From Macrobrachium rosenbergii (taxonomy: Eukaryota > Arthropoda > Malacostraca > Decapoda > Palaemonidae), in the NCBI RefSeq assembly GCF_040412425.1, contig NC_089795.1, positions 85,960,163 through 86,024,162 of the forward strand: a DNA stretch of 64,000 nucleotides, read 5' to 3'. The translations under genes and the position numbers were made by a program. Each line of letters starts with the position of its first letter. Position 1 is the stretch's first letter. The notes beneath the pieces were generated by a model. That model saw nothing but the letters and a program-made list of their open reading frames with translations, did not search any database and was not told where the DNA came from. Shown in pieces: positions 61,436 to 64,000 of the stretch.

Positions 61436-61777
61436 GACTATGATAGACCGTAATATTTTGTATTACAAAGGTCAAAGGAAGGACCACGTAATGTCCTTTA
61501 CCAACTCCGGCTGCCGGCACGAATGACGCAAGGAGATGTGAGGGCTGCTAGGATATTTGGGAGAGATTTTGACGTGTACTTCTTTTTTTTTTTTTAATTG
61601 ATTTCTCGGAGTTTGGGACCTCTGTCTAATTTTGGATATTAAACTTAATGTATAAAACGAGGTATCTCATTTAACATGTGAATTAAGACGGTGGGTTATT
61701 ATGTTTATGAATTGCACTTGATGCTCAAAGGATATAGGCCTAATTGCTGTTAGAAGACTCCCTTGGTGGTTAGTGAC

Positions 61778-62160
61778 GTCAGTGCACCTTAAGTGGTATA
61801 CTGTAGGCATTACTCAAGTTTCTTTGCAGTGTCTATTCTGACCCTAGCTGAGCTCCCTTTTCAATCATTCACTTTAAGCCCTGTCCACACTAGCGGGCAC
61901 TGCCCGAGGGCAAACACTGTTCCCATAACCCGTTCCACTAAACGTATCGACCGAGTATGGAGACAGAACGATGCGATTGTCTGGTAACACTGTTCAGAAG
62001 CGAGAGAAAATATAAACAGCTGGAAGTGCCCATCGGGCATGCCCGCTAGTGTGGACATGCTCTTACGTCCATTACACCTCCTTTCTTCAGTCTTGCAGTC
62101 CAACCACTCGAACTCCCCCCGTTTCACTGTCTAAAGCACTGAATGGCCGATAGTGTCCCA
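61778..62160 (+). repeat. interspersed repeat R2, copy C, split by a TIR element
   Basis: The 5' part (GTCAGTGCACCTTAAGTGGT, TTCTTTGCAGTGTC, CCCTAGCTGAGCTCCCTTTT) and a diverged 3' part (CACTGAATGGCCGATAGTGT) correspond to 12185-12470. They are interrupted by the element at 61874-62065. Confidence 0.6.
61874..62065. mobile_element. short TIR element nested in repeat R2
   Basis: The left end contains TGTCCACACTAGCGGGCACT and the right end GCATGCCCGCTAGTGTGGAC followed by A, near-perfect inverted termini. It is 190 bp with no coding capacity. The terminal motif TAAG(N)3TGTCCACACTAGCGGGCA suggests a MITE of a cut-and-paste transposon; the superfamily is not decided. Confidence 0.75.
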
Positions 62161-62615
62161 GTGTTTGACTTTGTGTTAAATTTCCATAAATCTGTCCTTC
62201 CACCATTAGAAGACATAATTCACAAGCTTGCCCAGATAATCGTTGGAGTGAGTTTTCATCGTGTATCTAGAAGATATTCTGCATTTCCTTCCTTCCCCCG
62301 TTCAAATGTAATTCTCTGTGACGTTTGAATTTCTGTAGAAAAAGCTTTCACAGATCTGACACCACATGAAGTTGGGGACGGGGAAGGGTCCTTTGGTGTA
62401 ATAATTTTACCACAGATTCTTAAGTATGAAAGATAGTTACCCATTAGAAGAGAAGGATTTCACTGAATTAACTGGAAGTTACTTTAGTTTGTTTTAAAAC
62501 AGTTGGCTGCTGGAAGTGAGCCAACTTCTCAACGCAATTAGTCGAGCGAGAGATAGAGAAAAGAAAAAAGGTTCAAAAGTAACAACAGCATAGGCATTGG
62601 AAGATAGGCTAGGAT

Positions 62616-62621
<6 letters not shown>

Positions 62622-62689
<68 letters not shown>

Positions 62690-62742
62690 GCATTAAACCT
62701 CGTAAGTGTATGAAAGTATTAACTAGTGCTTTTTAAATGCTT

Positions 62743-62792
<50 letters not shown>

Positions 62793-62851
62793 TGCATTAA
62801 ACCTCGTAAGTGTATGAAAGTGTTAACTAGTGCTTTTAAATTATTGCTTAA

Positions 62852-62917
<66 letters not shown>

Positions 62918-62972
62918 GTGCATTAAACCTCGTAAGTGTATGAAAGTATTAACTAGTGCTTTTTAAATTATT

Positions 62973-63052
<80 letters not shown>

Positions 63053-63105
63053 GCATTAAACCTCGTAAGTGTATGAAAGTATTAACTAGTGCTTTTTAAA
63101 TGATT

Positions 63106-63172
<67 letters not shown>

Positions 63173-63230
63173 GAGGCACATTAAACCTCTTAAGTGTATG
63201 AAAGCATTAACTAGTGCTTTTTAAATTATT

Positions 63231-63308
<78 letters not shown>

Positions 63309-63364
63309 GTGCATTAAACCTCTTAAGTGTATGAAAGTATTAACTAGTGCTTTTTAAATTATTG

Positions 63365-63396
<32 letters not shown>

Positions 63397-63651
63397 CCGT
63401 TCTCAGCTACCACTCTGTTGGTCGCGAGTTCGAATCTCCGACCGGCCAGTGAAGAACAAGAGGAATTTGTTTCTGGTGATAGAAATTAATTTCTCCCTAT
63501 AATGTGGTTCGGATTCCACAATAAGCTGTAGGTCCCGTTGCTAGGTAACCAATTGGTTCTTAGCCACGTAAAAATAAATCTAATCCTTCGGGCCAGCCCT
63601 AGGAGAGCTGTTAATCAGCTCAGTGGTCTGGTTAAACTAAGATATACTTAA

Positions 63652-63718
<67 letters not shown>

Positions 63719-63776
63719 AGGTGCATTAAACCTTGTAAGTGTATGAAAGTATTAAAGTAGTGCTCTTTAAATTATT

Positions 63777-63846
<70 letters not shown>

Positions 63847-63904
63847 AGGTGCATTAAACCTTGTAAGTGTATGAAAGTATTAAAGTAGTGCTTTTTAAAT
63901 TATT

Positions 63905-63988
<84 letters not shown>

Positions 63989-64000
63989 GCGTTAAACCTC
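62622..64000 (+). repeat. composite satellite: ~60-bp unit alternating with long (CT)n
   Basis: A ~60-bp unit (GAGGTGCATTAAACCTCGTA, AGTGTATGAAAGTATTAACT, AGTGCTTTTTAAATTATTG) recurs at about 62684, 62790, 62915, 63047, 63173, 63306, 63716, 63846 and 63983. Consecutive units are separated by CT arrays of 30-100 bp, giving a period near 105-135 bp. The array runs off the window edge. Units are well conserved while CT lengths vary. Confidence 0.92.
63394..63655 (+). mobile_element. tRNA-derived SINE, copy 6 (inside the composite satellite)
   Basis: Lacks the first ~15 bp of the head but has CGAGTTCGAATCTCCGACCG and the whole body, ending AGATATACTTAACTTT directly into CT repeat. Both flanks are CT arrays, so the insertion went into a microsatellite tract. 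Confidence 0.85.

Noticed and set aside
62622..64000. CRISPR-like regular repeat-spacer pattern
   Set aside because: Spacers are all (CT)n, the genome is eukaryotic, and there are no cas genes; it is a composite satellite.

Overview
The window looks like genomic DNA from a decapod crustacean (shrimp, crab, lobster or crayfish; genus not decidable from sequence alone). It is intron-rich and AT-rich, crowded with long (CT)n, (CA)n and (AT)n arrays, carries six copies of a tRNA-derived SINE, many short terminal-inverted-repeat elements, and Penelope-like retroelement (PLE) fragments. There is one clear protein-coding gene, one 500-N assembly gap (50698-51197), and a large amount of repeat DNA.

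The gene is a plus-strand SERPIN (serine protease inhibitor fold) starting in the exon at 12997-13135. Six constant exons (12997-13135, 13674-13853, 15353-15566, 18081-18295, 20144-20329, 23635-23776) encode residues 1-350, ending exactly in the reactive-centre-loop (RCL) hinge ([10 protein letters not shown]) in phase 1. Downstream lies a cluster of alternative last exons. Each begins at an acceptor in the compatible phase and encodes the variable RCL, the serpin signature (DHPF-type), the C-terminal strands and its own stop: A 29797-29924, B 37418-37563, C 38365-38510, D 39323-39468, F 42438-42568, G 45578-45711. There are also two broken ones: E near 40096-40213 and H 48674-48806, the latter with a 1-nt frameshift. 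Predicted isoforms are 392-398 residues, the normal serpin length. They share one body but present different bait loops: Arg-Met (A, B, C), Arg-Leu (D), a basic Arg-Lys-Arg run (F) and a Lys-rich loop (G).

The alternative exons arose by two tandem-duplication series. One is a ~0.96-kb unit (about 36.93-40.3 kb) giving B, C, D and decayed E. The other is a ~3.1-kb unit (42.17-50.7 kb) giving F, G and H. The second array runs straight into the assembly gap, so more exons may be hidden.

Layout: 1-12.9 kb is intergenic or 5' sequence with SINEs, a nested fold-back element (6.70-7.82 kb), several microsatellites, a pentapeptide-coding minisatellite (8.4-8.85 kb) and a TIR element (11.56-11.80 kb). 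13-29.9 kb holds the serpin body and exon A, with TIR elements in introns. 30-50.7 kb holds the alternative exon cluster. 51.2-52.1 kb is GC-rich and unassigned. 52.1-58.7 kb is a repeat island: SINE, PLE 3' remnant, a 92-bp minisatellite with higher-order structure, and a ~3.2-kb inverted repeat built from two PLE copies. 58.7-62.6 kb is mostly unassigned with small fold-backs. 62.62-64 kb is a composite satellite of ~60-bp units alternating with long (CT)n runs and interrupted by a SINE.
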